A stretch of 64,000 nucleotides of DNA from Mesobacillus jeotgali (GCF_014856545.2 NZ_CP109811.1:986001-1050000); one strand, 5' to 3'. Counted from the stretch's first letter, positions 34,734-44,332 are shown. The notes: generated by a model not told the origin, from the letters alone. Numbers and translations are program-made.

Positions 34734-34919
34734 TTATTTTGGTTGTTTTTTTGCGCGTTCATCGGCAGCCTTGGATCGAGCCATTGCCTCAAGGTCCTCA
34801 TGATCGGCAAGGTCTCGGTCAAATTCTACGTCAAGTCCATCAGATTTCATATTTTTAGGAACCTGAGGAAGAGAAGCTTTGTTGCGGTCACGTGTTTTAT
34901 GTCCATGAGCACGACCCAT
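34734..34919 (-). CDS. yfhD: YfhD family protein
   Basis: A 61-residue hydrophilic protein. MGRAHGHKTRDRNKASLPQV at the N terminus and the acidic middle (LDVEFDRDLADHEDLEA) are characteristic of YfhD, a short conserved Bacillus protein of unknown role. Ribosome site AAAGGGG upstream of the ATG. It sits next to yfhE and yfhF, as in B. subtilis, and is bounded by terminators on both sides, so it is transcribed alone. Confidence 0.9.
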   Translation of the reverse strand: MGRAHGHKTRDRNKASLPQVPKNMKSDGLDVEFDRDLADHEDLEAMARSKAADERAKKQPK

Positions 34920-34941
34920 TCGAAAAAACCCCTTTCAGGAT

Positions 34942-34975
34942 AAAAGTACGGAAATAGGATCATTTCCGTACTTTT
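34942..34975. terminator. Bidirectional terminator between yfhE and yfhD
   Basis: A perfect 14-bp stem, AAAAGTACGGAAAT (34942-34955) with ATTTCCGTACTTTT (34962-34975), loop of six. Confidence 0.85.
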
Positions 34976-35007
34976 ATATTTCGCAATAAAGGGGTGCTTA
35001 ATGCTTA

Positions 35008-35127
35008 TTATCTCTTTCCATTTGTATAGCCGCCATCTCTGTCGGCTTTCTTGAATTCATGGCTGTATGTAACTTCCTGCATGCTTGATAAAGTGCTTTT
35101 AGTCTTGTCTCGTTTTTTCTTATCCAT
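35008..35127 (-). CDS. yfhE: YfhE family protein
   Basis: A 39-residue protein, translated MDKKKRDKTKSTLSSMQEVT then YSHEFKKADRDGGYTNGKR. The SSMQEVTYSHEFKKADRDGG pattern is the YfhE signature known from Bacillus. Function unknown; the high charge and size suggest a spore or stress-associated small protein (inference). A different frame at 34998-35195 is longer but has no family support. The ribosome site is weak (GGGTGGG). It lies 67 bases downstream of yfhF on the same strand, probably co-transcribed. Confidence 0.88.
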   Translation of the reverse strand: MDKKKRDKTKSTLSSMQEVTYSHEFKKADRDGGYTNGKR

Positions 35128-35194
35128 TGGTTACCCACCCTTTCAAATTGTTTTACTTTACCAGTATTTCCTTGTTGAAAGGGATTAAACAGCA

Positions 35195-36094
35195 TTATTT
35201 GCCGAAAATTTCTATAAGTGCATCTTGAAGTTCAGGATACCTGAATGTAAAACCAGCATTGAGCATTTTTTCCGGGATTGCGCGCTGTCCTTCCAATACT
35301 AGGATGCTCATTTCTCCCAGCAGTAATTTTAGAGCAAATGAGGGGACAGGCATCCAGTGGGGGCGTTTTATGATTCTCGATAAAGTTTCACCGAATTGAT
35401 CCATCTTTACCGGGCAGGGAGCTGTGAAATTAACAGGGCCGTTTATTTTATTATTTTCGATGGTGAAAATTATCCCGCGTACGACATCCTCTATATGAAT
35501 CCATGACAGCCATTGCTTGCCGGAGCCAATTTTTCCTCCAGCAAAAAATTTATATGGAAGAACCATTCGCGGCAGGGCTCCTGCGGTTTTATCAAGGATG
35601 ACACCAAAACGGCAAAAAACGGAGCGGACCCCCATAACATTAACCTCGGCAGCTGAGGCTTCCCATTGATCCACTGTGGCTGCGAGGAAGTCGTTTCCCT
35701 TATTTGATTGTTCTGTATACTCCTTGCTTAATGATGTGCCATAATAGCCTACAGCACTTGCGTTAACTAAAACAGAAGGTTTTTTCGGCATCATTTTAAT
35801 AATCCTCTTGACCTCATCTGTTGCCTGCAGCCGGCTAGCAATAATTTTCTGTTTGTATTCATCCGTCCATTTGCTATTGATTGTAGCGCCAGCAAGATTG
35901 ACAATTGCATCTATGCCTTCCAGTTCCTTTTCAGGTGTGTCCCCAGGATTAAGCCATTGGATAAACTTTGGGTTGCTGCTTTGTGATTCACCTGGATTCC
36001 GGGTTAATATATACACTTGATGGCCTTCTTGTATCAAGTGACTGCTTAGCGCTTTGCCTACAAGTCCAGTTCCTCCGGTTATCGCTACTTTCAT
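35195..36094 (-). CDS. yfhF: NAD-dependent epimerase-like protein (TIGR01777 / YfhF)
   Basis: A 299-residue extended SDR. The nucleotide-binding loop TGGTGLVGKAL (about 6-16), VNLAGATI, the SAVGYYG segment with the catalytic Tyr, and the C-terminal DUF1731-like part (PVPSFALKLLLGEMSILVLEGQRAIPEKM) define the TIGR01777/SDR39U1 group, older annotations of which say cell-division inhibitor. Natural substrate unknown. The start is the ATG at 36094, with GAGGAGG seven bases upstream; a TTG directly before it is not needed. It diverges from recX. Confidence 0.92.
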   Translation of the reverse strand: MKVAITGGTGLVGKALSSHLIQEGHQVYILTRNPGESQSSNPKFIQWLNPGDTPEKELEGIDAIVNLAGATINSKWTDEYKQKIIASRLQATDEVKRIIKMMPKKPSVLVNASAVGYYGTSLSKEYTEQSNKGNDFLAATVDQWEASAAEVNVMGVRSVFCRFGVILDKTAGALPRMVLPYKFFAGGKIGSGKQWLSWIHIEDVVRGIIFTIENNKINGPVNFTAPCPVKMDQFGETLSRIIKRPHWMPVPSFALKLLLGEMSILVLEGQRAIPEKMLNAGFTFRYPELQDALIEIFGK

Positions 36095-36195
36095 CAATAA
36101 TCCTCCTCAATAAAGCCTCTTGTTAATATAGTACTTCTTTTAAAATGATAAACCTCCTTTGAATGTGTTAAAGTTTCATTAGAGGTGAAAATCAC

Positions 36196-37008
36196 ATGCC
36201 AGTGATCACAAAGATTTCTGTTCAAAAACATAATAAGGAAAGATACAGCATTTTTACCGACAGCGGCAGAGGGGAAGAGTATGCCTTCAGCGTTGATGAA
36301 GATGTGTTGATTAAGCATAACCTGAAAAAAGGGATGGAGCTCGATGATTTTTCAGTCACAGAGATGCTTTTCCAGGATGACATCCGCAAAGCCTATAATG
36401 CAGCTATCAATTATTTAGCCCATCGCATGAGATCTGAAGCTGAAGTGCGTGATTACCTGTTAAAAAAAGAAATGGCTGAACCAGTTATAAAAGAAGCAAT
36501 TCATAAATTATATGAATTCAAATTCCTGAATGACGAGGAATTTGCAAATGCCTTTGTCCGGACTCAGTTGAATACGACAGACAAGGGAGCAGAGGTGATT
36601 AAACAGGAATTGAAGAATAAAGGAATATCACCCGATCTCATTTCAAAGGTCATTGAAGAGGTTTCATTTGCTGAACAATTAGAAAAAGCGATTAAGCTTA
36701 GTGATAAATATGCACAGAAAAACAAGAAGGATTCGTCCAAAATACTGAAACAGAAAATAGAGCAGATGCTTCAGCGTAAAGGGTATTCCTTCGGGATTAT
36801 CAGGGCTGCCCTGCAAGAAACAAGTGTGGAGAAGGAAGAAGACGATGAAATGGATGCATTAAGGGTCCAGGGTGAGAAGCTGCACAACAAATACAGTAAA
36901 TTGCCGGAAAGGGAATACAGGCAGAAGCTGAAGATGGCGTTGTACCGCAAAGGGTTTCCGATGGAAATGGTTGATGAATTCATTTCTGAAAAAGAGAATG
37001 AGGAATAA
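36196..37008 (+). CDS. recX: Recombination regulator RecX
   Basis: A 270-residue helical-repeat protein that modulates RecA filaments. Characteristic RecX segments: RKAYNAAINYLAHRMRSEAEVRDYL, LYEFKFLNDEEFANAFVRTQ and MLQRKGYSFGIIRAAL. The length fits the long Bacillus form with an extra N-terminal domain (about residues 1-70). Ribosome site AGAGGTG. It lies divergent from yfhF as in B. subtilis (yfhG = recX), and is followed by a strong bidirectional terminator. Confidence 0.95.
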   Translation: MPVITKISVQKHNKERYSIFTDSGRGEEYAFSVDEDVLIKHNLKKGMELDDFSVTEMLFQDDIRKAYNAAINYLAHRMRSEAEVRDYLLKKEMAEPVIKEAIHKLYEFKFLNDEEFANAFVRTQLNTTDKGAEVIKQELKNKGISPDLISKVIEEVSFAEQLEKAIKLSDKYAQKNKKDSSKILKQKIEQMLQRKGYSFGIIRAALQETSVEKEEDDEMDALRVQGEKLHNKYSKLPEREYRQKLKMALYRKGFPMEMVDEFISEKENEE

Positions 37009-37037
37009 AAAAATCATGACCCGTGTCATGATTTTTT
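37007..37037. terminator. Bidirectional terminator between recX and the SDR gene
   Basis: AAAAAATCATGAC (37008-37020), loop CCGT, GTCATGATTTTTT (37025-37037), a perfect 13-bp stem. The SDR stop codon lies inside the right arm. Confidence 0.93.
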
Positions 37038-37703
37038 AGATTCTATAACAATTTCTTCTTTGTTCAGATTTTCGATAATGATATCGGCTACCTCGGCAGC
37101 TGACCGAAGTCTAGTTGGGTCAGCCACATGCTCACTATCATTCCAAAATGGAGTGTTCATTCCGCCCATATAAGCAGCGACGAAGCGGATTCTGGTTCCT
37201 TCAAACTCCTTCTGCAGGCTTTCAGTGAAACCCCTGACAGCGAATTTGCTGGAGCAATAAACAGCTTCATTCTTTTTCCCGCGCAGCCCGGCTGTAGAAA
37301 CAATGTTTAAAACCAGCCCCTCATTATGCTGTTCCAGATAAGGGAGGATGGCCTTCGTCATATTAATCGTCCCAAATACATTTGTCTGGAACATCTCCTC
37401 GATTTCAGTATCTGAGATTTCGGGGAACGGGCCGAAGTAACCGAGTCCTGCATTATTCACGAGACCGTATATTTCATGCTTTTTGCTGATCAACAGAGCT
37501 TTTTCCTTAATATCCTCAAGGTTGCGAAGGTCAAGCTGGATTGCCGTGGCACTTCCTCCTGACTTTTCGATTTGCTCTTTGACTTCATTAAGCTTCTCAA
37601 CGGTTCTTCCTGTTAAGATTAAATAGTAACCCTGTTCTGCTAAAAGCAAGGACAGCTCCTTGCCGAGGCCTGTACCGGCTCCAGTCACAATGATTGCTTT
37701 CAT
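37026..37703 (-). CDS. Short-chain dehydrogenase
   Basis: A 225-residue classical SDR. TGAGTGLGKELS (NAD(P)-binding, about 6-17), NNAGLGYFG (about 87-95), the Ser of IVSTAGLRG and YCSSK (Tyr/Lys, about 150-154) are all present. The short C terminus (ends NKEEIVIESKKS) and the AYMGGMNTPFW segment resemble YqjQ-type SDRs of Bacillus. Substrate unknown. B. subtilis does not, to my recollection, have an SDR between recX and yfhH, so this may be a local insertion. Ribosome site GGAGGC before the ATG. Confidence 0.9.
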   Translation of the reverse strand: MKAIIVTGAGTGLGKELSLLLAEQGYYLILTGRTVEKLNEVKEQIEKSGGSATAIQLDLRNLEDIKEKALLISKKHEIYGLVNNAGLGYFGPFPEISDTEIEEMFQTNVFGTINMTKAILPYLEQHNEGLVLNIVSTAGLRGKKNEAVYCSSKFAVRGFTESLQKEFEGTRIRFVAAYMGGMNTPFWNDSEHVADPTRLRSAAEVADIIIENLNKEEIVIESKKS

Positions 37704-37792
37704 GATAGCCTCCTTAAAATTACATGCTATAATTTATTTATATCTTAAATGCTAAAATGTTAAAAGCGAGAACAATCCAGGAGTGATTATAA

Positions 37793-38128
37793 ATGAGCAG
37801 GGAAAAACGTTACAGTGAGTTATCTGCATACGAATTGAACCAGGAAATTGCCAGTCTGCGTGATAAGGCTAGAAAAGCAGAGCAGATGGGGATGGTAAGT
37901 GAGCTTGCCGTTTATGAACGTAAAATTGCCATGGCCAAATCTTACATGTTGAACCCGGATGATTTTAAGCCAGGTGAAATCTATGGGATTGATGGGGACC
38001 CGGGCTCCTATTTTAAAATTGATTATATGAATGGCGTTTTTGCCTGGGGTGCTCGTCTTAATGGAGATGGAAAAGAAGAAGCACTGCCGATTTCTTTATT
38101 ATTAAAAATGGAGCAAAACCAGAATTAA
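37793..38128 (+). CDS. yfhH: YfhH (DUF1811) protein
   Basis: A 111-residue protein matching YfhH: MSREKRYSELSAYELNQEIA at the start, a helical region (KARKAEQMGMVSELAVYERKI), then a beta-rich half with FKPGEIYGIDGDPGSYFKIDYMNGVFAWG, typical of DUF1811. Function unknown. Ribosome site CAGGAGTG. Position between recX and sspK is as in B. subtilis. Confidence 0.92.
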   Translation: MSREKRYSELSAYELNQEIASLRDKARKAEQMGMVSELAVYERKIAMAKSYMLNPDDFKPGEIYGIDGDPGSYFKIDYMNGVFAWGARLNGDGKEEALPISLLLKMEQNQN

Positions 38129-38153
38129 GTATCTGGTTTTGCACCTGTTTTTT
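38113..38153 (+). terminator. Terminator after yfhH
   Basis: GCAAAACCAGA (38113-38123) pairs perfectly with TCTGGTTTTGC (38132-38142), and a run of seven T follows after a few bases. Confidence 0.7.
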
Positions 38154-38192
38154 TGCTGACTTTAAAGCTACCTGATGTTGTGCAAGAGCTTT

Positions 38193-38375
38193 TTAATGGT
38201 CTTTTATGACCGCTGAAGTGTCATCTTCACGGTGAGATGAGGCGTACATGCGCTCCTGCGGATGAGTATTGATGGTACCATCAGCTCTTCTTGAAGCATA
38301 TTCTGCTTTAGCCCGGGGTTCGCCCTCAAGCTTATTGTTGTTCTGGTTTGGGAAGTTGGTTACTTTATTTCGCAT
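38193..38375 (-). CDS. sspK: Small acid-soluble spore protein K
   Basis: A 60-residue spore protein. [20 protein letters not shown] and [14 protein letters not shown] are the SspK signature. SspK is a minor SASP made in the forespore, probably under sigma-G. The start at 38375 follows GGAGGGCAATA; upstream in-frame codons lack a ribosome site. The C-terminal tail ([17 protein letters not shown]) is a little longer than in B. subtilis SspK. Confidence 0.92.
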   Translation of the reverse strand: MRNKVTNFPNQNNNKLEGEPRAKAEYASRRADGTINTHPQERMYASSHREDDTSAVIKDH

Positions 38376-38493
38376 TATTGCCCTCCGTGACGGGTAAATT
38401 ACGTGTATGCCAAAATAGCTGCACGCATTTATAGTATTGGATAAAATCAATCATTCATAACTACATTAAATATTGGCAAAGAGGTGTTCACAA

Positions 38494-38766
38494 GTGCAGG
38501 AAACTCTTGAGAAGCTTGCAAGCCTGCTGCAGGAAAAAAATAACGGCATTACTTATGAGCAGGCATTGACGTGGGTGGAGCTTTTATGGGGAGACTTTGA
38601 GTCAACCTACGCAAAGGCTGGACATAAATATATGGGCAGCGAAATGACTGAAAAAGTTGTACGTCAATGGATCGAAAATTACGGAGGACAGCTCCATGAA
38701 TTTGTCGCCAGGAACCCGAAGTATAAGCATCTATTGGATCAGCAGGATCCTGATAATACACATTAA
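38494..38766 (+). CDS. yfhJ: YfhJ (WVELL family) protein
   Basis: About 90 residues. ALTWVELLWGDFESTYAKAG contains the WVELL motif after which the family is named, and MTEKVVRQWIENYG and HEFVARNPKY are also conserved. Function unknown. I chose the GTG at 38494, preceded by AGAGGTG at good spacing; the in-frame TTG at 38473 lies upstream of that site. Order sspK-yfhJ matches B. subtilis. Confidence 0.9.
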   Translation: MQETLEKLASLLQEKNNGITYEQALTWVELLWGDFESTYAKAGHKYMGSEMTEKVVRQWIENYGGQLHEFVARNPKYKHLLDQQDPDNTH

Positions 38767-38770
38767 AGCG

Positions 38771-38794
38771 AAATCCCCTTTTATGGGGATTTTT
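38771..38794 (+). terminator. Terminator after yfhJ
   Basis: AAATCCCC (38771-38778), loop of six, GGGGATTTTT (38785-38794). Confidence 0.85.
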
Positions 38795-38821
38795 GTGTTT
38801 TGTGAAAGTGCGGATAAAACT

Positions 38822-38912
38822 TGTGACCGGTTAGAGGGAGAACACGGAAAACCGGGAACATAAAGAGCAGCTATGTGCCCGGTTAAAGGGAGAGTATGCA
38901 AAACCGGTCACA
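38822..38912. repeat. Dispersed-type repeat with 11-bp inverted ends
   Basis: TGTGACCGGTT (38822-38832) and AACCGGTCACA (38902-38912) are perfect inverted repeats. Inside, two related direct half-units occur (CCGGTTAGAGGGAGAACA and CCGGTTAAAGGGAGAGTA), each followed by AAAACCGG. Not coding. Confidence 0.75.
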
Positions 38913-38976
38913 TAAAATGTATTTTTTGCTAAATATCCGAAACTAAGCCTCCTTACTCCCCTTCCAAAAACAACAC

Positions 38977-39001
38977 AAAAAAACCGGGCAATACGCCCGG
39001 T
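38977..39001 (-). terminator. Terminator of yfhP
   Basis: On the minus strand ACCGGGC, five-base loop, GCCCGGT, then TTTTTT. It lies one base after the yfhP stop codon. Confidence 0.9.
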
Positions 39002-39002
39002 C

Positions 39003-39989
39003 TCAACCTTCTCCAGGAAGGAATTCCAATTTCTTTCTTAATTTTTCTTCACTGTAAATCCAGCCGGTATAGGAGCTGAGAATTTCCAGGTCCTTGCTCA
39101 GATTCACGACAGCGACGAATGGATAATGCCCGTTGCTGCGATAGCGAAGGTCAATGAATCTAACCTCGTAATAGTCATCATATTCATCGCATTCCCAGCG
39201 GTAGACTGGTGAGAAGGACAGGAATGCTGACAGGTTCTTGTCTTTTTTTGCTGCCTCTAGCACCGGAGTTTCCGGGACAGGTACACGATTGAATTGATCG
39301 AGAATTCTCACATGATGCTTGTGGCCCCGGCCGACGAAGAACTGGTGCTTATTCATGACTGCAACCCGCCAATGGTTGAACTTCATGGTGGGAGCAATAA
39401 TGATATCTGTAGCATCCGGTACAATATGTTCTACTGCCCGTCGTATTCGAAATTTCATAATAAAGCGGTAAATATAGTAGAACACCAAAATGGCATAGAT
39501 CGTTAAAAAGGTGTATCCAGGGTGATATCCAAATGCCCAGAGGAACAATCCGACGACATGAAGCGCGAAAATAATCGGGTCGAATGTATTGATTACCCCC
39601 AGAGCGACCCATTTCGACGAAAAAGGACGCAAAGCCTGGGTCCCATAGGCATTGAAAATGTCGACAAAAACATGAAGGAAAACAGCAATAAATGTCCAAA
39701 TCCATAAATGCAGCAAGTTTGCTTGAGGATAGAAAAAGTAGATTGTCCCAGAAATAAGCAACGGCCACAGGAGGACTGCTGGAATTGAATGGGTGATGCC
39801 CCGGTGGTTCCGGATATAGACAGCATTATTCCTCAATTTCAATACAGTATCGATATCAGGGATTTGCGAGCCAACAAGTGTCGCGATCAGAACACTTGAT
39901 GCAGTGGCGGTGCTTTCGCTGACAGCAGGATCAAGCGTCGCTAAGCCGCCTAGAGCGAATCCCATTACAACATGGGTACCAGTATCCAT
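39003..39989 (-). CDS. yfhP: Membrane-bound metal-dependent hydrolase-like protein YfhP
   Basis: A 328-residue protein of the DUF457/YdjM group. The N-terminal DTGTHVVMGFALGG, PDIDTV and NHRGITHS carry the conserved His/Asp residues that define these putative membrane-bound hydrolases. Four or five membrane helices follow (about 65-180), then a soluble C-terminal half (about 190-328). In B. subtilis YfhP is reported as a regulator-like factor; the biochemical role is uncertain. Ribosome site AAAGGAGGC. Next to mutY as in B. subtilis, but on the opposite strand from it. Confidence 0.9.
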   Translation of the reverse strand: MDTGTHVVMGFALGGLATLDPAVSESTATASSVLIATLVGSQIPDIDTVLKLRNNAVYIRNHRGITHSIPAVLLWPLLISGTIYFFYPQANLLHLWIWTFIAVFLHVFVDIFNAYGTQALRPFSSKWVALGVINTFDPIIFALHVVGLFLWAFGYHPGYTFLTIYAILVFYYIYRFIMKFRIRRAVEHIVPDATDIIIAPTMKFNHWRVAVMNKHQFFVGRGHKHHVRILDQFNRVPVPETPVLEAAKKDKNLSAFLSFSPVYRWECDEYDDYYEVRFIDLRYRSNGHYPFVAVVNLSKDLEILSSYTGWIYSEEKLRKKLEFLPGEG

Positions 39990-40118
39990 GGAAACAGCCT
40001 CCTTTTCATAATAATTACCTGGCAGGCAAAAGTTCTTGTCACAAAACGAATAATAGTTTACTTTTAAAGGGCTGTATCAATCAGTCCTTTCACGAGTCAC
40101 ATAAAGGAGCTGAAAAAA

Positions 40119-40415
40119 ATGATCCAGATGATTGTGCAATATGAAGTAAAACAAAATCTGCTAAGTCAATACCATGAAACAATTGATAAAATCTCAACCA
40201 TGCTTCCTGATTTTGAAGCTGATATGTTTTCATGCAGCCAGTCGGAAGAGCGTAATATGTTCATCGAATCATTCTATGTCCCGACTGAAGCCCATTACCA
40301 TGCGTTGAAAAAAATGCGTCAATCCCGAAACCATTCCGTTTTTGGAATTCTTGAGGACTTTGTTCCGGGCGGATTGGAACGTATAGGCTTTATGGCGATT
40401 AAGCAGAAGCGTTAA
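40119..40415 (+). CDS. Small conserved protein, possible dimeric alpha-beta-barrel fold
   Basis: A 98-residue protein with ribosome site AAAGGAGCTG. Two beta-alpha-beta halves can be traced: MIQMIVQYEVKQNLLSQYHE and a second around FIESFYVPTEAHYHALKKMR, which resembles antibiotic-biosynthesis-monooxygenase-like small proteins. No catalytic residue is evident. I do not recognise the family with confidence. It lies 48 bases before mutY on the same strand and may be co-transcribed. Confidence 0.7.
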   Translation: MIQMIVQYEVKQNLLSQYHETIDKISTMLPDFEADMFSCSQSEERNMFIESFYVPTEAHYHALKKMRQSRNHSVFGILEDFVPGGLERIGFMAIKQKR

Positions 40416-40463
40416 TATTATATTCCCAAATTTCCGGAAAGTTTAACACCTGGAGGAACGAAA

Positions 40464-41570
40464 GTGGCAACTGACATCAAGAAATGTATAGATAAAATGG
40501 ATATAAAATCCTTTCAGGATGACTTGATAGGATGGTTTGTAAGTGAGCAGCGAGAACTGCCATGGAGAAAGGACCAGGATCCTTACAAAGTGTGGGTATC
40601 AGAAATCATGCTCCAGCAAACTAGAGTAGATACTGTCATCCCTTATTTTAATCGATTTTTGGATAATTTTCCAACAATAGAGGCGCTTGCAGCCGCTGAT
40701 GAAGAAAAAGTCCTTAAAGCATGGGAAGGTCTCGGTTATTATTCCCGTGTCCGTAATTTACAATCCGCTGTAAGAGAAGTTAATGAAAGATACGGCGGCA
40801 GGGTTCCAGATTCACCAGCTGAAATTTCTGCATTAAAAGGCGTTGGTCCGTACACTGCCGGTGCAATCCTCAGCATCGCCTATGGAAAACCTGAGCCAGC
40901 CGTAGATGGTAATGTCATGAGGGTATTATCGCGCATCTTGTTAATTCGGGAGGATATTGCCAAACCGGCATCCCGTAAAATTTTTGAAGCGGCAGTCAGG
41001 GAGCTGATCTCCCACGAAAATCCCTCTTTTTTCAATCAAGCGCTGATGGAGCTGGGTGCCCTTATTTGCACCCCCACTTCTCCTTCCTGCCTGCTTTGTC
41101 CGGTCAGGGACCATTGCGAAGCTTTTCACGAAGGCGTGCAGAGTGAACTGCCAGTAAAAACTAAAAAGAAAAAACAGAAAAATGTCCAGCTTGCTTCCGG
41201 AATCTTTAAAGATGAGGAAGGAAGGATCCTTATACGGAAAAGACCAGAAACCGGCTTGCTGGCCAACCTGTGGGAATTCCCGACTGTTGAGCTGAGTCTC
41301 GATTTCCAGAGACAAAGAGACCAGTTGTCACAGCATTTTGAAGAGGCTTATGGTTTAACGCCAAAGATAACTGATTCCATAGGGGAGATTAATCATGTAT
41401 TTTCACATCTAGTGTGGAACATACAAGTGTTCAGCGGCCAGTTTAAAGGTGACATCGTTGAGTATCCACAGTTGAAATTAGTTACCGAGAATGAAATTGA
41501 GGAATTTGCCTTCCCGGTTCCATACCAAAAAATGCTGAAACAGTATTTGGAATTAACAAAGGCTGACTAA
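40464..41570 (+). CDS. mutY: A/G-specific adenine glycosylase MutY
   Basis: A 368-residue base-excision repair enzyme that removes adenine mispaired with 8-oxoguanine. Helix-hairpin-helix/GPD core with catalytic Glu in [13 protein letters not shown] and Asp in [10 protein letters not shown], HhH motif [11 protein letters not shown], and the [4Fe-4S] loop [17 protein letters not shown] (C-x6-C-x2-C-x5-C). The C-terminal Nudix-like domain (about 240-360, around [15 protein letters not shown] in spirit) reads the 8-oxoG strand. The GTG start at 40464 has GGAGG seven bases upstream; the next in-frame ATG (40497) lacks one. Followed by a terminator. Confidence 0.96.
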   Translation: MATDIKKCIDKMDIKSFQDDLIGWFVSEQRELPWRKDQDPYKVWVSEIMLQQTRVDTVIPYFNRFLDNFPTIEALAAADEEKVLKAWEGLGYYSRVRNLQSAVREVNERYGGRVPDSPAEISALKGVGPYTAGAILSIAYGKPEPAVDGNVMRVLSRILLIREDIAKPASRKIFEAAVRELISHENPSFFNQALMELGALICTPTSPSCLLCPVRDHCEAFHEGVQSELPVKTKKKKQKNVQLASGIFKDEEGRILIRKRPETGLLANLWEFPTVELSLDFQRQRDQLSQHFEEAYGLTPKITDSIGEINHVFSHLVWNIQVFSGQFKGDIVEYPQLKLVTENEIEEFAFPVPYQKMLKQYLELTKAD

Positions 41571-41594
41571 CCATCGGGTTAGCAGCCTTTTTTC
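41558..41594 (+). terminator. Terminator after mutY
   Basis: AAAGGCTG...TAACC and GGTTA...CAGCCTTT form a long stem with a one-base bulge, followed by T. It overlaps the mutY stop codon. Confidence 0.85.
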
Positions 41595-41628
41595 ACCTAA
41601 GCTTTTGTACTCACAGTGCTCTCGAATC

Positions 41629-41853
41629 TTAATCGTAGCTCACTTTGGTTCCGTGTGTGTAATCGGCTTCGCCTCGGTTCAAACCACCCCGGTTTTCGAT
41701 TTCTTCAACAATTTCCCTGTGAATCGTCTGGCCTTCGGCATTCAGGTACGGAACCATTTGCTGGAGAGAGTGATGGAAAAAGGCAAGCTCGCTATCCTTC
41801 CAATCGGTTTTGGGCATCATTGATAATTCGGTCATATCACGTCCTACATACAT
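41629..41853 (-). CDS. yfhS: YfhS family protein
   Basis: A 74-residue hydrophilic protein. MYVGRDMTELSMMPKTDWKD and HREIVEEIENRGG resemble B. subtilis YfhS, which lies in the same place between mutY and fabL. Function unknown; YfhS has been linked to spore properties in B. subtilis, but nothing in the sequence shows a mechanism. Ribosome site AAAGGATGATTCC before the ATG. Its 5' side faces fabL, divergently. Confidence 0.85.
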   Translation of the reverse strand: MYVGRDMTELSMMPKTDWKDSELAFFHHSLQQMVPYLNAEGQTIHREIVEEIENRGGLNRGEADYTHGTKVSYD

Positions 41854-42033
41854 CGGGAATCATCCTTTCAAAAGATTATTAACCTAAAGATTAGTGTTTT
41901 CAGTACGGTGGTTTTTTATCAAAGATTGACAAGGAACATATCCTTATTGTCATATATACCTGAACAGGCTAAAATGAAACAAAATTAAGGTTCTGCTTTT
42001 TTAGCAAGAACTGGATTGAAAGGGATTTTGTAA

Positions 42034-42783
<750 letters not shown>

Positions 42784-42872
42784 GGAGAATCGTTCTGGAT
42801 GAATTTGGTATAAAAAAGTCGGATAGCACCCTCCACGGATGGTTAATCTATTATTCGTGGAGGTGATAAACA

Positions 42873-43064
42873 ATGGCAAAACAACCTAACCAATCTCAAG
42901 CTGGAACTAACATTCAAGAAGTAAGACAGCAAAACGCTCAATCAGCTGGACGCCAGGGCCAATTCGGCACTGAATTCGCGAGCGAAACTAACGCTCAAGA
43001 AGTACGCCAGCAAAACCAGCAAGCTGAAGCTCGTAAAGGCCAAAACTCTGGTCAACAGCGCTAA
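42873..43064 (+). CDS. sspE: Gamma-type small acid-soluble spore protein
   Basis: A 63-residue Gln/Asn-rich spore protein. The GPR cleavage motif EFASET (about 34-39) and the repeat NIQEVRQQNAQS / NAQEVRQQNQQA are diagnostic. Gamma-type SASP serves as amino-acid reserve during outgrowth and does not bind DNA. Shorter than B. subtilis SspE (84 residues), with one cleavage site. Ribosome site GGAGGTG. Forespore (sigma-G) expression is expected. Position between fabL and ygaB is conserved. Confidence 0.95.
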   Translation: MAKQPNQSQAGTNIQEVRQQNAQSAGRQGQFGTEFASETNAQEVRQQNQQAEARKGQNSGQQR

Positions 43065-43077
43065 TATCACCTTAATG

Positions 43078-43107
43078 AAAGGCACTCTAATTCGTAGAGT
43101 GCCTTTT
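43078..43107 (+). terminator. Terminator after sspE
   Basis: AAAGGCACTCTA (43078-43089), loop ATTCG, TAGAGTGCCTTTT (43095-43107). Confidence 0.92.
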
Positions 43108-43285
43108 CCATTATTGTACGGGAACTTATTGAATAATTCGCATCTAGTTAAAAATTCCAGTTATACAAAAAATCAATATCCTCCATTCGACAAAGATTCC
43201 AATTCCTCTACATAACTAGTCAAAGGATTTTCATCGCCACCCAAGAATACATTTAGAAGATAAATTTTACAGGCGGTGGAAAAGC

Positions 43286-43540
43286 ATGGATAAATTTAAC
43301 GAATTGGTTTCTACACAAATGCAAACGATGGAAAAACTTCTATATCTGCAGTCTGAATTGGAAAGATGCCAGGAGATTGAAAAGCAGCTGGATGCCCTTA
43401 AGCAAAGCGCTGAACTAGAGGATCTTCGGATGGAAATTGACCGAAAAAAGCAGGACCTTAAGGAGATACACCGTATGTTTGAAAAGCAGACGGAGGAAGT
43501 CATCCATACGTATCAGGAACTTGCCGTTACCTTTCGTTAA
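43286..43540 (+). CDS. ygaB: YgaB-like coiled-coil protein
   Basis: An 84-residue protein that is predicted to be almost entirely helical and coiled-coil (LLYLQSELERCQEIEKQLDA; EIDRKKQDLKEIHRMFEKQT). Similar in size, composition and position to YgaB of B. subtilis (between sspE and ygaC). Function unknown. Ribosome site AGGCGGTGG. Confidence 0.82.
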   Translation: MDKFNELVSTQMQTMEKLLYLQSELERCQEIEKQLDALKQSAELEDLRMEIDRKKQDLKEIHRMFEKQTEEVIHTYQELAVTFR

Positions 43541-43777
43541 GACTTCTCAGTTTATTTGATTGTAATAAAAAATAGTGGATTTTTATAAAAATTCAAGCAA
43601 ATTTATTGGGCGATCGAGGAAATCGGTGGCTCTTTTGTTTTAAATTCTCTCGTTAACCGTTATAATAATAAAAAATAGGAATCGTTCTTTGTTGCCTTTT
43701 GTCGTTTTGAAGGATATAGATACATATACATTAATAGGTTGCAAAGTTTCCGGGAAAGGAAAGTAGGGGAGAAGAAC

Positions 43778-44308
43778 ATGGGCGTACCCACAGAAGGTGA
43801 ACCGATCCAAATCCATAGTTATAAGCATAATGGGCACATCCATCGAGTCTGGGAAGAAACTACCGTCTTAAAAGGAACACAAAATCTTGTGATAGGCGGA
43901 AATGATCGGACAGTCGTGACTGAGTCAGACGGAAGAACTTGGATTACGAGAGAGCCTGCAATCTGTTACTTCCATTCTCAGCTATGGTTCAACGTTATAG
44001 GCATGATTCGGGAAGACGGCGTGTATTATTACTGCAATATCAGTTCTCCATTTATTTTTGATGGAGAAGCACTGAAATATATTGACTATGATCTCGATAT
44101 TAAAGTTTTTCCTGATATGACGTTTAATCTGCTCGATGAAGATGAATATGAGCGCCATCGTAAAGAAATGCAGTACCCTGATGTAATCGATAAGATATTA
44201 AAATATAATGTTGAAAAGCTAAAACGCTGGATCCGACAAAGGAAGGGACCCTTTGCGCCAGATTTTATCGACATTTATTATGAACGGTATTTAACCTATC
44301 GTCGTTAA
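43778..44308 (+). CDS. ntdP: Nucleoside tri-/diphosphate phosphatase (DUF402, YgaC)
   Basis: A 176-residue cytoplasmic phosphatase, same length as B. subtilis YgaC. The family's beta-barrel core is seen in [36 protein letters not shown] and [28 protein letters not shown]; the acidic D-Y-D-L-D segment coordinates metal in the DUF402 family. It hydrolyses nucleoside tri- and diphosphates (established for the S. aureus homologue). Start at 43778 after GGGGAGAAGAAC; the upstream in-frame TTG has no ribosome site. Followed by a terminator. Confidence 0.93.
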   Translation: MGVPTEGEPIQIHSYKHNGHIHRVWEETTVLKGTQNLVIGGNDRTVVTESDGRTWITREPAICYFHSQLWFNVIGMIREDGVYYYCNISSPFIFDGEALKYIDYDLDIKVFPDMTFNLLDEDEYERHRKEMQYPDVIDKILKYNVEKLKRWIRQRKGPFAPDFIDIYYERYLTYRR

Positions 44309-44332
44309 CCATACAGGGTAGACAAGCTTCAG

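Noticed and set aside
34998..35195. 65-codon minus-strand frame
   Set aside because: It overlaps yfhE in another frame. The 39-codon frame at 35008-35127 matches the YfhE family and this one matches nothing known.
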